Of a stretch of DNA of 64,000 nucleotides, positions 17,647 to 26,609 are shown in pieces. Position 1 is the first letter of the stretch; every line of letters begins with the position of its first letter. This stretch comes from CBDCZI01 sp965224495 (GTDB lineage Bacteria; Bacteroidota; Bacteroidia; Cytophagales; JAAEPT01). The stretch spans positions 248,001 to 312,000 of the forward strand of contig CBDCZI010000029.1 of assembly GCA_965224495.1 (NCBI GenBank), in the 5' to 3' direction. Made by a program: the position numbers and the translations under genes. The notes beneath the pieces are model-generated. The model was not told the origin of the DNA and made no database searches. It saw only the letters and a list, made by a program, of their open reading frames with translations.

Positions 17647-18588
17647 ATGAAAAACTTATTTCTATACCTTATTCTTCTCCTTCCTTTTTTGTCGTTTGGG
17701 CAAAATATAGAGGTGCGTTTAGATACTAATTCAATTTTATTAGGCGAACAGACGGTGTTGCATTTGGCTATTTCGTACCGTGTAGATACGGGGAAAGAAA
17801 CCATGCTCCAATTCCCTACTTTTAGTGATACGTTGGTAGAAAAAATTGAAATCTTTAAAAAATCAAAGGTAGATACGTCTATCCTTGATAACAACGACCC
17901 TTATTTATTTACACAAAGTCAAAAACTAACGATTACTTCTTTTGATATTGGTACTTATGAATTGCCGTCTTTCTTTTTTATCCTAAATAATGATACCATT
18001 TATTCTCCAAAAATCGCTTTTGAAGTTCGTGATATTATACTTGAGGAAAAAGCAGTGTTAGCTGAAATAAAAGCACCTATCGAAGACCCTCTGACCGTTT
18101 GGGAATGGCTAAAAGAACATTGGTTATGGTTTCTAATTCCCTTGGTTACAGTTTTGGTACTTGTTTTGATTGTTTACTTTTTCTTAACAAGAGGTAGGAA
18201 AGTAAGAGTAGAAAAGCCAAAACCAATTATTCCTGCACACATTATAGCACGAAAAGAATTAGAGAATATTCAAACAAACGAATTATGGCAAAAAGGGAAA
18301 TTCAAGCAATACCATTCAGAAATTAGTGTAACTATTCGTCAGTATTTAGAAAACCGCTACCAAATCAACGCATTAGAACAAACCTCAGATGAGATTTTTA
18401 CTGCTTTACGTTTTAAATCTATTACAGAAATTAATAAAGAAAAATTGCATCACTTATTATGTCTTGCTGATTTGGTAAAGTTTGCCAAAGAAATACCGAT
18501 TGGTTCGGAAAATGAAGAGAGTATGAAAAGTGCATTTTCGTTTGTAGAGGAAACAAAATTAATAGAAGAAGAAATAAAAGATGCTTAA
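17647..18588 (+). CDS. BatD-like membrane protein of the bat operon
   Basis: A 313-residue protein with a signal peptide (cleavage after LSFGQ), a periplasmic beta-rich domain (about 20-150, beginning IEVRLDTNSILLGEQ like BatD), one transmembrane helix (about 160-182, WFLIPLVTVLVLVLIVYFFL) and a cytoplasmic helical tail. The layout is a shortened version of BatD, and such a gene stands between DUF58 and batA in other Bacteroidetes bat loci. It overlaps batA by 8 bases. The role in envelope stress or aerotolerance is inferred from context. Confidence 0.78.
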   Translation: MKNLFLYLILLLPFLSFGQNIEVRLDTNSILLGEQTVLHLAISYRVDTGKETMLQFPTFSDTLVEKIEIFKKSKVDTSILDNNDPYLFTQSQKLTITSFDIGTYELPSFFFILNNDTIYSPKIAFEVRDIILEEKAVLAEIKAPIEDPLTVWEWLKEHWLWFLIPLVTVLVLVLIVYFFLTRGRKVRVEKPKPIIPAHIIARKELENIQTNELWQKGKFKQYHSEISVTIRQYLENRYQINALEQTSDEIFTALRFKSITEINKEKLHHLLCLADLVKFAKEIPIGSENEESMKSAFSFVEETKLIEEEIKDA

Positions 18589-19573
18589 TTGGTTTAAACA
18601 AATAGAGTTTGCTAACCCCGAATATTTTTGGCTTTTGCTACTTATTCCCTTGTTGCTTGTTTGGGATTTTTTCAAGGAAGGTCGTTCTCAATTTTTAATT
18701 TCTACAAGTGAACAATTACCTGTTGAAAATGTACCTGTACGTTATTTATCTAAAGTCTTAAAGGCATTAGGTTTTATCACTTTGGTCTGTGCTTTGGCTC
18801 GTCCGCAATTACCTTTGAGTTGGAGTAATGTAAAAACAGAGGGGATTGATATTGTTTTGGCTTTAGACATTTCGGGAAGTATGTTGGCAGAAGATTTCAA
18901 GCCCAACCGATTGGAAGCATCAAAAAAGGTGGCTATGGATTTTATCCGAAACCGACCCAACGACCGTATTGGTTTGGTGGTTTATTCGGGAGAAACATTT
19001 ACCCAATGTCCTTTAACAACGGATCATGCTATTTTGTTAAATTTATTTAAAGATATCAAATACGGAATTATTGAAGATGGAACAGCGATTGGTTTAGGGT
19101 TGGCAAATGCTGTAAATCGACTCAAAGAGAGTGATGCTAAAAGTCGTGTGGTTATTTTATTGACCGATGGCGAAAATAACAAAGGGGCAATACCTCCGTT
19201 AACAGCTTCTGAGATTGCAAAACAGTTTGACGTGCGTGTTTATACTATTGGTGTAGGGAAAAATGGAACGGCAAGAATGCCTGTCGGAACGGATTTGTTT
19301 GGACGAAAAAGGTATGAACAAGTTCCTGTAAAAATTGATGAGAAAACATTAAAACAAATTGCCGAAAAAACAGGCGGAAAATATTTCAGAGCGACAGGAA
19401 ATACAAGTTTGGTTACCATCTATAAAGAAATTGATCAACTCGAAAAAACGATTACCCAAGAAACAGAATACGAAGAAAAGGATGAGCAATTTTACTGGTT
19501 TGCTCTCTTCGCTTTATTCTTCTTTTTTGGTGAATTTATTAGTAACAAATTAATTTTCAAAAGCATTGTATAG
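18581..19573 (+). CDS. batA: BatA, membrane-anchored vWA protein
   Basis: A 330-residue protein with N-terminal membrane helices (about 15-28 and 59-74), a von Willebrand factor A domain and a C-terminal helix (about 305-322). The metal-ion-dependent adhesion site is intact: LALDISGSM (93-101), a conserved Thr in DGTAIG, and LLTDGENN. BatA and BatB were linked to oxygen tolerance in Bacteroides fragilis; the molecular role remains unclear. The stop codon overlaps the TTG start of batB. Confidence 0.92.
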   Translation: MLNWFKQIEFANPEYFWLLLLIPLLLVWDFFKEGRSQFLISTSEQLPVENVPVRYLSKVLKALGFITLVCALARPQLPLSWSNVKTEGIDIVLALDISGSMLAEDFKPNRLEASKKVAMDFIRNRPNDRIGLVVYSGETFTQCPLTTDHAILLNLFKDIKYGIIEDGTAIGLGLANAVNRLKESDAKSRVVILLTDGENNKGAIPPLTASEIAKQFDVRVYTIGVGKNGTARMPVGTDLFGRKRYEQVPVKIDEKTLKQIAEKTGGKYFRATGNTSLVTIYKEIDQLEKTITQETEYEEKDEQFYWFALFALFFFFGEFISNKLIFKSIV

Positions 19574-20598
19574 GTTCGAACATACTTCCTTTTTATGGCT
19601 TTTGGTTCTTATACCAATAGCGATTAGTACAGCTATTCTTCATAGAAAATGGCGTAAAAAAGCAATAACTACTGTAGGAGATACACGATTGGTGGCTCTT
19701 TTATTACCCAATTACGCTCCAAAAATAAAAGGTGTAAAGGTTATTTTATTTCTTTTTGCCTTGCTGTTTTTGGTCTTAGGGTTAGCTAATTTACAATTTG
19801 GGTCTAAACTTGAAACGGTAAAAAGTAGAGGGGTAGATATTATGATTGCCCTCGATATCTCGAACAGTATGCAGGCGGAAGATCTTGCACCTAATCGTTT
19901 AGCTTTTGCTAAAAGGGAAATAAATCAATTGGTAGGTAAATTACATAACGACCGTGTAGGTATTGTCGTTTTTGCTGGTGATGCGATGGTGCAATTGCCA
20001 ATCACTACGGATTATTCGGCGGTAAAATTATTCTTAAAAAACATTGACACCAAACTTATCGCAAAACAAGGAACTGCCATCGGAACGGCTATCGAGTTAG
20101 TCATGCCGAAGCGTTTGATTTTGATAGCCCTACACAAAAAACGATTGTGGTAATTACTGATGGAGAAAATCACGAAGATGATGCCGTGAAAATCGGTAAA
20201 AGAAATAAGTGACAAAAAAGTGATTCATCCATACGATTGGTATGGGGTCTCAAAATGGTGCGCCGATACCTATCTACAACCGAGGACGACAAATTGGTTT
20301 TAGAAAAGATAAAAAAGGAAATACCGTTGTTTCGAAGCTAAATGAAGAAATGTTGAAAGAAATAGCAGAGGAAGGAAATGGTGTTTACGTTCGTGCAAAC
20401 GCATCAAACAGTGGTTTGAGTTATGTGTTAGATGAAATAAATACAATGGAAAAAACAGACTTTGATAGTAAGGTAATCAGGAACTACAAAAGCCGTTTTC
20501 AATTATTTTTATTACTTGCCTTTGTGTTTTTTGTTAGCAGAGAGATACTGCCAAACAGTAAGAAAACTGGCGTAGATTTATTTAAAACCGAAGAATAA
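19566..20598 (+). pseudogene. batB: BatB vWA protein, disrupted by three single-base indels
   Basis: The first 180 codons from a TTG at 19566 encode BatB: two N-terminal helices and the MIDAS motif IALDISNSMQ. Then the frame breaks three times. One base is missing near 20106 (after ELVMP; the next frame reads EAFDFDSPTQKT). One extra A lies near 20192 (after DDAVK; then SVKEISDKKV). One extra base lies at about 20226 (before IHTIGMGSQNG). The rest (20227-20598) is intact to a C-terminal helix. All protein segments are conserved, so the gene is either freshly broken or the sequence contains errors. Confidence 0.85.
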
Positions 20599-20601
20599 AA
20601 G

Positions 20602-21405
20602 ATGAAACACATACTCTACTTACTTTTCTTTTTTCCTTTATTGGTGTTTGCTCAATCGGCAAAATCACACCTCAACAAAGGAAATGAGCTTTATAAAAAA
20701 GGCGAGTTTACACAAGCCGAAACGGAATACAAAAAAGCGTTAGACCTCAAACCAACTTACCAACAAGCAGAGTTTAACTTGGGTGATGCGCTATACCAAC
20801 AAAAGAAATACGCTGATGCTTCAGAACAGTATAAAAAGGTAATTTCAGCAACCGAAGATGACGGGTTAAAAGCATCTGCCTACCACAACTTAGGTAACGC
20901 AATGGCAGAAACGGAAAAATACGAAGAGGCTGTTGATGCTTATAAAAAAGCACTTCGCATCAAGCCAAGTGACCAAGGTACTCGCCGTAATTTGTCTATG
21001 ACACAAAAAAAACTCCAACAACAAAAACAAGAGGAGAAAAAGAAAGACGATAAAAAGGATAAAGACAACAAGGACGACAAAAAGAAAGACGATAAGGATA
21101 AAAAAGAAGGGGACGACCAAAAAGATAAAGACAAAAAAGACGGCGATAAAAACGACGAAAATCAAGATAAAAAAGAGAAGGACAAAAAGGGAGAAAAAGA
21201 TAAGGATGGAGAGAAAAAAGACCAAGACAAACCATCGGACGAGAAAAACAAAAAAGGTGAGGAACCTCAAAAACAAGGCGTTTCTAAAGCTGATGCCCAA
21301 CGTATGTTAGAGGCACTCAACGACGCAGAAAATAAGACACAACAAAAAGTGCAAAAACAAAAAGTCAAAGTAGGCTCTTCTAAATCAATAGAAAAAGATT
21401 GGTAA
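20602..21405 (+). CDS. batC: BatC, TPR protein
   Basis: A 267-residue protein with a signal peptide (LLVFAQ), three TPR units (about residues 22-130, e.g. AEFNLGDALYQQKKYADASEQYKK) and a highly charged Lys/Asp/Glu/Gln tract (about 137-225) made of repeated KDKKDG-like words. A short basic end follows. BatC is predicted to scaffold the Bat complex in the periplasm. The charged tract gives a long but meaningless hydrophobic frame on the opposite strand. Confidence 0.87.
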   Translation: MKHILYLLFFFPLLVFAQSAKSHLNKGNELYKKGEFTQAETEYKKALDLKPTYQQAEFNLGDALYQQKKYADASEQYKKVISATEDDGLKASAYHNLGNAMAETEKYEEAVDAYKKALRIKPSDQGTRRNLSMTQKKLQQQKQEEKKKDDKKDKDNKDDKKKDDKDKKEGDDQKDKDKKDGDKNDENQDKKEKDKKGEKDKDGEKKDQDKPSDEKNKKGEEPQKQGVSKADAQRMLEALNDAENKTQQKVQKQKVKVGSSKSIEKDW

Positions 21406-21478
21406 AAGACTTCTTTACTCTTTAATTATGTAATATTGCTAAAACCTTAACCCACGGTTTAAAAAAAGAAGCTAAAAA

Positions 21479-23197
21479 ATGTATAAACAGTTCAAATCTT
21501 TTATTTCAATACTCATCTTACTGTGTAGTCTATCGGTTTTCTCACAAAATTTTGTGGCTACTGTAAGTAAAAACACGGTTGAGGTTGGCGAACGTTTTCA
21601 ATTGACTTATACAATTACCACAAAAGCAAAGAACTTTATAGCGCCACCACTTACTGATTTCCGTGTGCTTGGTGGTCCAAATCAGGGTTCGAGTTACCGC
21701 TCTGTAAACGGAAAAACAACTTCTCAAATAACGGTTAGTTATGTTTTGACACCTACCAAAGAAGGTAAGTTTATTATTGCTCCTGCTGATTTGGTGACTA
21801 ATTCGGGGCAATTAAAAACAAAGGCGATTACCATTACGGTTAAGAAATTATCGGAAGTAGAGAAGCGAAATATTTACAGACAATACCTCTTTCTTAAAGC
21901 ATCGGTATCACGAACGCACCTTTTTCAAGGTGAACAATTAACAGCAACTTACAAGCTTTATACAAAAGTGGCTATTCAACAACACGAATTGACCAAGCTA
22001 CCCGAACTCACTGGTTTTTGGAATAGACCTATTGAAGAGCAAACTCAAGCGACAACCGAAGTACTCAATGGACAACGTTGGACAGTTCATTTACTGAAAA
22101 AAGTCATTCTTATCCCCCAACGTAATGGCGATTTGTTGATTGACCCTTTCAAAATGAAACTGGCTATTGTGAAACCTGGTTCAAGACGTTCTGTCTTTTC
22201 TCCTGGCGAATTAATTGAACTAAACCTTAGCTCAAGAGCAATCAAGATAAAGGTAAAGCCCTTACCTAAAAATGCTCCTATTTCTTTTAAAGGAGCAGTT
22301 GGTGAGTTTCGTTTAGCAAGTTCTATCAATAAAACAGAGGCACAAGCCAACGAAAGTATTGATTACAAAATGAAAATTTCAGGTAAAGGTAACTTTCATT
22401 TGTTCGGGAAATTAGAACCCAAATTCCCTGAAGATTTTGAAGTGTATGACCCCAAAATAACTAACCGATACAAAGTACGTGCAAGTGGCACAAAAGGTGC
22501 AAAAGAATGGAGTTACCTTGTTATTCCTCGTTTTGGTGGTGATTTTACTGTTCCACCTGTTGAATTCTCTTATTTTAGTCCCAAACAAAAAAAATACATT
22601 ACACTAAAAACGGAGGCTTACGCTCTCAAAGTCAGCAAAGGTACGGGCGAACAAAACGTAACTTTTAACAACAGAGTAAACAAAAAGGAGGTAACCGAAT
22701 TGGACTCCACTATTCGGTATATTCACACAGAGAGTGACGACTTAACAAGTACGACTTGGTTTGGTTCGTGGCTACACTATTTACTATTATTACTTGCCCC
22801 GTTACTTGTTGGTGCTGGTTTGTTTTACAAAAAACAATTGGCTAATGAGAAAAAAGACACCATTGGTACGAAGAAGAAAAAAGCCAACAAAACAGCGTCC
22901 AAATATTTAGCAGAAGCACGAGGTAACTTAGCAAACAAATCGGTGTTTTATGACGCATTGAGCAAAGCACTTTACGGTTACCTAAGTGATAAATTGAGTA
23001 TTCCTTTGGGTGAATTGAGCAAAGATAAAATTAAGGAAAAGCTTAGTGAACAACTTGATGAAATTGATTTAGATAAATTAATAGACACCTTACATTACTG
23101 CGAAATGGCAAAATATGCTCCTTCGTCTTCGGTAAGTGAAGAAGAACTGCTAAATAAAGCAGAAGAGGTAATCAATCAAATTGAAGAAAAAATATAA
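21479..23197 (+). CDS. batD: BatD oxygen-tolerance protein
   Basis: A 572-residue protein with a signal peptide (cleavage after LSVFSQ), a long periplasmic part of several Ig-like beta domains (about 20-420; NTVEVGERFQLTYTI, RTHLFQGEQLTATYKLYT), one membrane helix (about 430-452, LHYLLLLLAPLLVGAGLFY) and a helical cytoplasmic tail ending EVINQIEEKI. This is the standard BatD layout and length and closes the bat operon. The tail resembles that of the BatD-like protein at 17647. Confidence 0.9.
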   Translation: MYKQFKSFISILILLCSLSVFSQNFVATVSKNTVEVGERFQLTYTITTKAKNFIAPPLTDFRVLGGPNQGSSYRSVNGKTTSQITVSYVLTPTKEGKFIIAPADLVTNSGQLKTKAITITVKKLSEVEKRNIYRQYLFLKASVSRTHLFQGEQLTATYKLYTKVAIQQHELTKLPELTGFWNRPIEEQTQATTEVLNGQRWTVHLLKKVILIPQRNGDLLIDPFKMKLAIVKPGSRRSVFSPGELIELNLSSRAIKIKVKPLPKNAPISFKGAVGEFRLASSINKTEAQANESIDYKMKISGKGNFHLFGKLEPKFPEDFEVYDPKITNRYKVRASGTKGAKEWSYLVIPRFGGDFTVPPVEFSYFSPKQKKYITLKTEAYALKVSKGTGEQNVTFNNRVNKKEVTELDSTIRYIHTESDDLTSTTWFGSWLHYLLLLLAPLLVGAGLFYKKQLANEKKDTIGTKKKKANKTASKYLAEARGNLANKSVFYDALSKALYGYLSDKLSIPLGELSKDKIKEKLSEQLDEIDLDKLIDTLHYCEMAKYAPSSSVSEEELLNKAEEVINQIEEKI

Positions 23198-23201
23198 AAC
23201 T

Positions 23202-23915
23202 ATGTGTACAGTTACTTTTATACCCAACAAACGAAGTTTTATATTGACTTCTAATCGTGACGAGGACAAAAACAGAGGGAGCCAAGTGATATTTCCTGAA
23301 AGAATGGAGTTTGATGAAGACGAAATTATTTTCCCAAAAGATCCTAAGGGAGGAGGTACGTGGATAGCGAGTGACAATAACGGACGTGTAGCGTGCCTGC
23401 TCAACGGTGGCTTTGAAAAGCACGAACCCAAAGGGAATTACAGAAAAAGTAGAGGTTTGGTGGTTTTAGATAGTTTTGGTTATCCTTCGATTGCTGATTT
23501 TTCAAAAATCTATAATTTTGATAATATCGAACCTTTTACTTTGGTTTTAATCGACTACAACCGAGGAAAAGTAGAAATTCACGAAGTGATTTGGGACGGA
23601 AAAAAAATACACGATACCAAACTTAATCCACAAACGCCACAAATTTGGTCATCAGCAACGTTGTACCCAAAAGAAATCCGTGAGGAAAGGAAAAAGTGGT
23701 TTAGTCAATTTTTAGAAGAGAAAAGATTATCTGTTCAGTCGATAAGAAAATTTCATCAATTTGGTGGAACGGGAGATAGCTCAAATGATTTGGTAATGGA
23801 AAGAGGAACGGTACTTTCTACGGTTTCTATTTCGTCTATCGAGATTGGTGAGCAAGGAGGTGAGTTTATTTACCAAGATTTATTGACCGATACAACAAAA
23901 AGAGAATTCTTTTAA
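23202..23915 (+). CDS. NRDE family protein (TANGO2-like)
   Basis: A 237-residue protein starting MCTVTFIPNK with SNRDED a few residues later, the hallmark of the NRDE/TANGO2 family. Residue 2 is Cys, which would become an N-terminal nucleophile after Met removal. This makes the ATG at 23202 the convincing start instead of a TTG at 23181 inside batD. The family has an Ntn-hydrolase-like fold; its eukaryotic members affect heme and lipid handling, while the bacterial substrate is unknown. It is followed without any gap by the membrane glycosyltransferase gene. Confidence 0.88.
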   Translation: MCTVTFIPNKRSFILTSNRDEDKNRGSQVIFPERMEFDEDEIIFPKDPKGGGTWIASDNNGRVACLLNGGFEKHEPKGNYRKSRGLVVLDSFGYPSIADFSKIYNFDNIEPFTLVLIDYNRGKVEIHEVIWDGKKIHDTKLNPQTPQIWSSATLYPKEIREERKKWFSQFLEEKRLSVQSIRKFHQFGGTGDSSNDLVMERGTVLSTVSISSIEIGEQGGEFIYQDLLTDTTKREFF

Positions 23916-25184
23916 ATGGTTGACTTCTCAAAAAATAGCCTTTTAAAAAGCAACAAAACCACTGTGGTTCTTGTTGCTTTTTCGTTGGTCTGTTATTTTT
24001 TATTAGCTTACAAAGTTCCTCGTACTGAGTTTTGGCAAACCGCAGGATTGTACGGTCTGCTGTTTGGAGGCTATTTGCTTTTTAACCTACAACAACTTTC
24101 TTGGAAACTTATTTTAGGCATTGGTGTCGGTATTCGCTTCTTATTCCTTTTTGCATTGCCCGAGTTGAGTGACGATTTCTACCGTTTTTATTGGGACGGA
24201 CTACAAAGTATTCACGGTATCAGTCCGTTTGCTTATTTACCTACTGAAATAACCAATGAGGTTTTAGCTCCCATTTATTCCAAACTAAATTCGCCAAGTT
24301 ATTACTCCGTTTACCCTGGTTTTAATCAACTTATTTATGCTTTCTGTGCTTATTTGGGTCAGTCTTTAGCTGGATTTGTACTTGTTTTAAAATTGCTGTT
24401 TTTAACTACCGAATTACTTAGCTTTTATTTTTTATACCGTTTATTACAATTCAAAAACAAACCACTACACCTACTTTCTTGGTACTTTCTCCATCCTTTG
24501 GTTGTGCTTGAGTTTGTAGGTAATTTACATTTTGAAGGTTTTATGCTGACTGCTTTTTTAGGTAGCTTGTATTGTTTTTATCAAAATAAATTTACCTTAA
24601 GTAGTTTGTCTTTGGGACTTGCGTGTGCAATTAAAATTATGCCCTTTTTGTTTGTGCCTCTTTATTTTGTTGCTTCTCGTCGTAAATCTTTTTTGGTACT
24701 TCCTCTTTTCGTTTTCGTGGTCGCTTTATTGCCGTTTTATCATCAAGAAATGTTACCCCATATTTTAGAAAGTGTACAGTTATATTTCGGTGAGTTTGAA
24801 TTTAACTCAAGTTTGTATTTACTGTTCAAATGGATAGGTATTCCTAAAATTTTCTTAAAAGTACTATTACTCGGTAGCTTAGTCCTGATTTCTTGGCAAG
24901 TTTACAGACAAAAAGTAAGTTTGGAAATCGGGTTAGTTTGGTTATTTACCTTGTATTTGTTTTTCAGTCAATCCATTCATCCTTGGTATGTGGCAGGATT
25001 TTTAGGTGTTGCAGTGCTTCACCAACAACGCTATGTTTTTTTGTGGTCGTTCTTTATTTTCTTTACCTACATAACTTACCAAACGACCGATTACCAACAG
25101 CAGGTTTGGGTTAATGTGATTGAATACCTACTTGTAGGTGCGTGGTTTTTGTTTGGCTTGATAGGAAATAAAGTAAAGAGATGA
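23916..25184 (+). CDS. GT-C-like polytopic membrane glycosyltransferase
   Basis: A 422-residue integral membrane protein with about eleven to thirteen hydrophobic helices. The loop after the second or third helix reads LPELSDDFYRFYWDGL, an acidic DD motif like that used by GT-C polyprenol-phosphate-sugar-dependent transferases (mannosyltransferase-like, GT87-related). A second conserved-looking loop is SIHPWYVAGF. It probably transfers a sugar to a lipid or envelope glycan on the periplasmic side. The start ATG touches the stop of the NRDE gene. Family assignment is moderate; the substrate is unknown. Confidence 0.7.
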   Translation: MVDFSKNSLLKSNKTTVVLVAFSLVCYFLLAYKVPRTEFWQTAGLYGLLFGGYLLFNLQQLSWKLILGIGVGIRFLFLFALPELSDDFYRFYWDGLQSIHGISPFAYLPTEITNEVLAPIYSKLNSPSYYSVYPGFNQLIYAFCAYLGQSLAGFVLVLKLLFLTTELLSFYFLYRLLQFKNKPLHLLSWYFLHPLVVLEFVGNLHFEGFMLTAFLGSLYCFYQNKFTLSSLSLGLACAIKIMPFLFVPLYFVASRRKSFLVLPLFVFVVALLPFYHQEMLPHILESVQLYFGEFEFNSSLYLLFKWIGIPKIFLKVLLLGSLVLISWQVYRQKVSLEIGLVWLFTLYLFFSQSIHPWYVAGFLGVAVLHQQRYVFLWSFFIFFTYITYQTTDYQQQVWVNVIEYLLVGAWFLFGLIGNKVKR

Positions 25185-25310
25185 CGTATTTCTGCCTCAT
25201 TACCAACTTTCTTTTTTGTTATGTAACAAATATACGTAGTACCCACCGTGCATTTTTTTTTAATAAACAGGTACAAATATTTTCACCACTAAAAAAACAG
25301 GTTGACCACG

Positions 25311-25390
25311 CGTGAGGGATTGCAGTGGAAATCCTTTTGTGAGGAACGAACAAAAGATTGAGAACGTAAAGCCCGACCTCGCTCTGGATT
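25311..25390 (+). repeat. Intergenic palindromic repeat, copy 2 (short-loop form)
   Basis: Runs CAGTGGAAATCCTTTTGTG, a 7-base loop, ACAAAAGATTGAGAACG, then AAGCCCGACCTCGCTCT. The arms AATCCTTTTGT and ACAAAAGATT form a hairpin with one bulge. It matches the reverse complement of 14071-14204 apart from the loop. The wider gap 25185-25487 (between two converging transcription units) holds also a small GC-rich hairpin AGGGC-AC-GCCCT (25454-25465) that could end the minus-strand operon, and nothing else recognisable. Confidence 0.65.
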
Positions 25391-25487
25391 GAACGGTGCT
25401 CTTGGATTACCTCTTCTTTTTGAATTACTTAGTGATATTCAAAGACAGGTTAGAGGGCACGCCCTACGCTTTGTTTTTTGGCGTATT

Positions 25488-26609
25488 TTAATTCGTTTTT
25501 TTGTAACTCACAATGGCTAATCCGTTCATTATTATGGCGTAAATAGCTGTTTTTAGGAATTGTGGAGCAATGTCTGATAGGGTCGAACCTTTGAGCATTA
25601 CCATACGCATTACCTGTACGAAATACTTGACTGGATTGAACTCAGTGACGATTTGTGCCCATTTAGGCATACTCTCTATGGGGGTAAAAAGTCCACTCAT
25701 CAGTATGAAAATCACAACAAAAAACCACGAAATGAACATAGCTTGTTGCTGGGTGTCGGTGAAGTTGGATATGAAAAACCCCATTCCCAAAATGACTAAT
25801 AAATAGATGCTTGTGTAGATATAAACTACACCCAAATTACCGAGCATAGGGATATCGAAAATCAGTTTTGCTAAAATCAGACCGATGGTGAGCAGCCCCA
25901 AACCGATCACCCAAAAAGGGAAAAGTTTACCGATAATAAACTGGTATTTCTTGATAGGCGTGACATTGATTTGCTCCAAGGTGCCGATTTCTTTTTCTCG
26001 CACAATGTTCATTCCTGAGAGGAAAAGAGTAATCATAGTGACCAACAAAACCAAGATACCTGGCACCATATAGGTTTTGTAATTGAGGGTTTTGTTGTAC
26101 CAAAACGAAGGAATGGTAAGAATGTTTTGCGGACGATTTTTGAGGTCAGAAGGCTGAAGTAATTGGGCTTGAGCGTTGCGGTTAAAACGTTGTAATACTT
26201 GGTTGATGTAAACGTTTTCTACTCCTGCGGTCGCTCCATCAATCGCATTTATTTGAACTAAAAGGATCGTTTTTTTATCTTTTAGTAGGTCTTTTTCGAA
26301 ATGACGAGGGATTCCCAAAACAACGTCAACCTCGCCTTTAAGCATCGCTGTTTGGGCTTGTTGGTTTGATGAATAAGGGGCTTGTACATTGAAGTAGGTT
26401 GAGCCTTCAAAACGGTCAATAAGTTCTCTCGAAAACGAGGTTTTGTCGTTGTCTATATACGAGAATTTGATATTTTTGACTTCAAATGTTGCCGAATTGG
26501 ACAAGATGACCAACTGTAACAAGGGCAATACGAAAATAATCGGAAGCATTGCCTTGTTCCTGAATATCTGTTTAAATTCTTTCTGAATGATGTAGCCTAT
26601 GGTTTTCAT
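25488..26609 (-). CDS. ABC-2 type permease (efflux operon, second permease)
   Basis: A 373-residue permease of the YbhS/YbhR type: one N-terminal helix (about 20-38), a large periplasmic domain (40-170), then five helices in the C-terminal half, with the loop NIVREKEIGTLEQINVTPIKKYQFIIGK typical of drug/lipid exporters of this class (two adjacent motifs). It pairs with the neighbouring permease, with which its start overlaps by 4 bases (ATGA). It is the last gene of the operon. Confidence 0.9.
   Translation of the reverse strand: MKTIGYIIQKEFKQIFRNKAMLPIIFVLPLLQLVILSNSATFEVKNIKFSYIDNDKTSFSRELIDRFEGSTYFNVQAPYSSNQQAQTAMLKGEVDVVLGIPRHFEKDLLKDKKTILLVQINAIDGATAGVENVYINQVLQRFNRNAQAQLLQPSDLKNRPQNILTIPSFWYNKTLNYKTYMVPGILVLLVTMITLFLSGMNIVREKEIGTLEQINVTPIKKYQFIIGKLFPFWVIGLGLLTIGLILAKLIFDIPMLGNLGVVYIYTSIYLLVILGMGFFISNFTDTQQQAMFISWFFVVIFILMSGLFTPIESMPKWAQIVTEFNPVKYFVQVMRMVMLKGSTLSDIAPQFLKTAIYAIIMNGLAIVSYKKTN

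Noticed and set aside
20100..20230. Programmed ribosomal frameshifting in batB
   Set aside because: Three shifts of different sign in 120 bases without slippery sequences and no family precedent make error or mutation far more likely.
20890..21300. A long hydrophobic open frame on the minus strand opposite batC
   Set aside because: It is the complement of the Lys/Asp-rich low-complexity tract of BatC; codons AAA, AAG and GAC on one strand give Phe, Leu and Val on the other.
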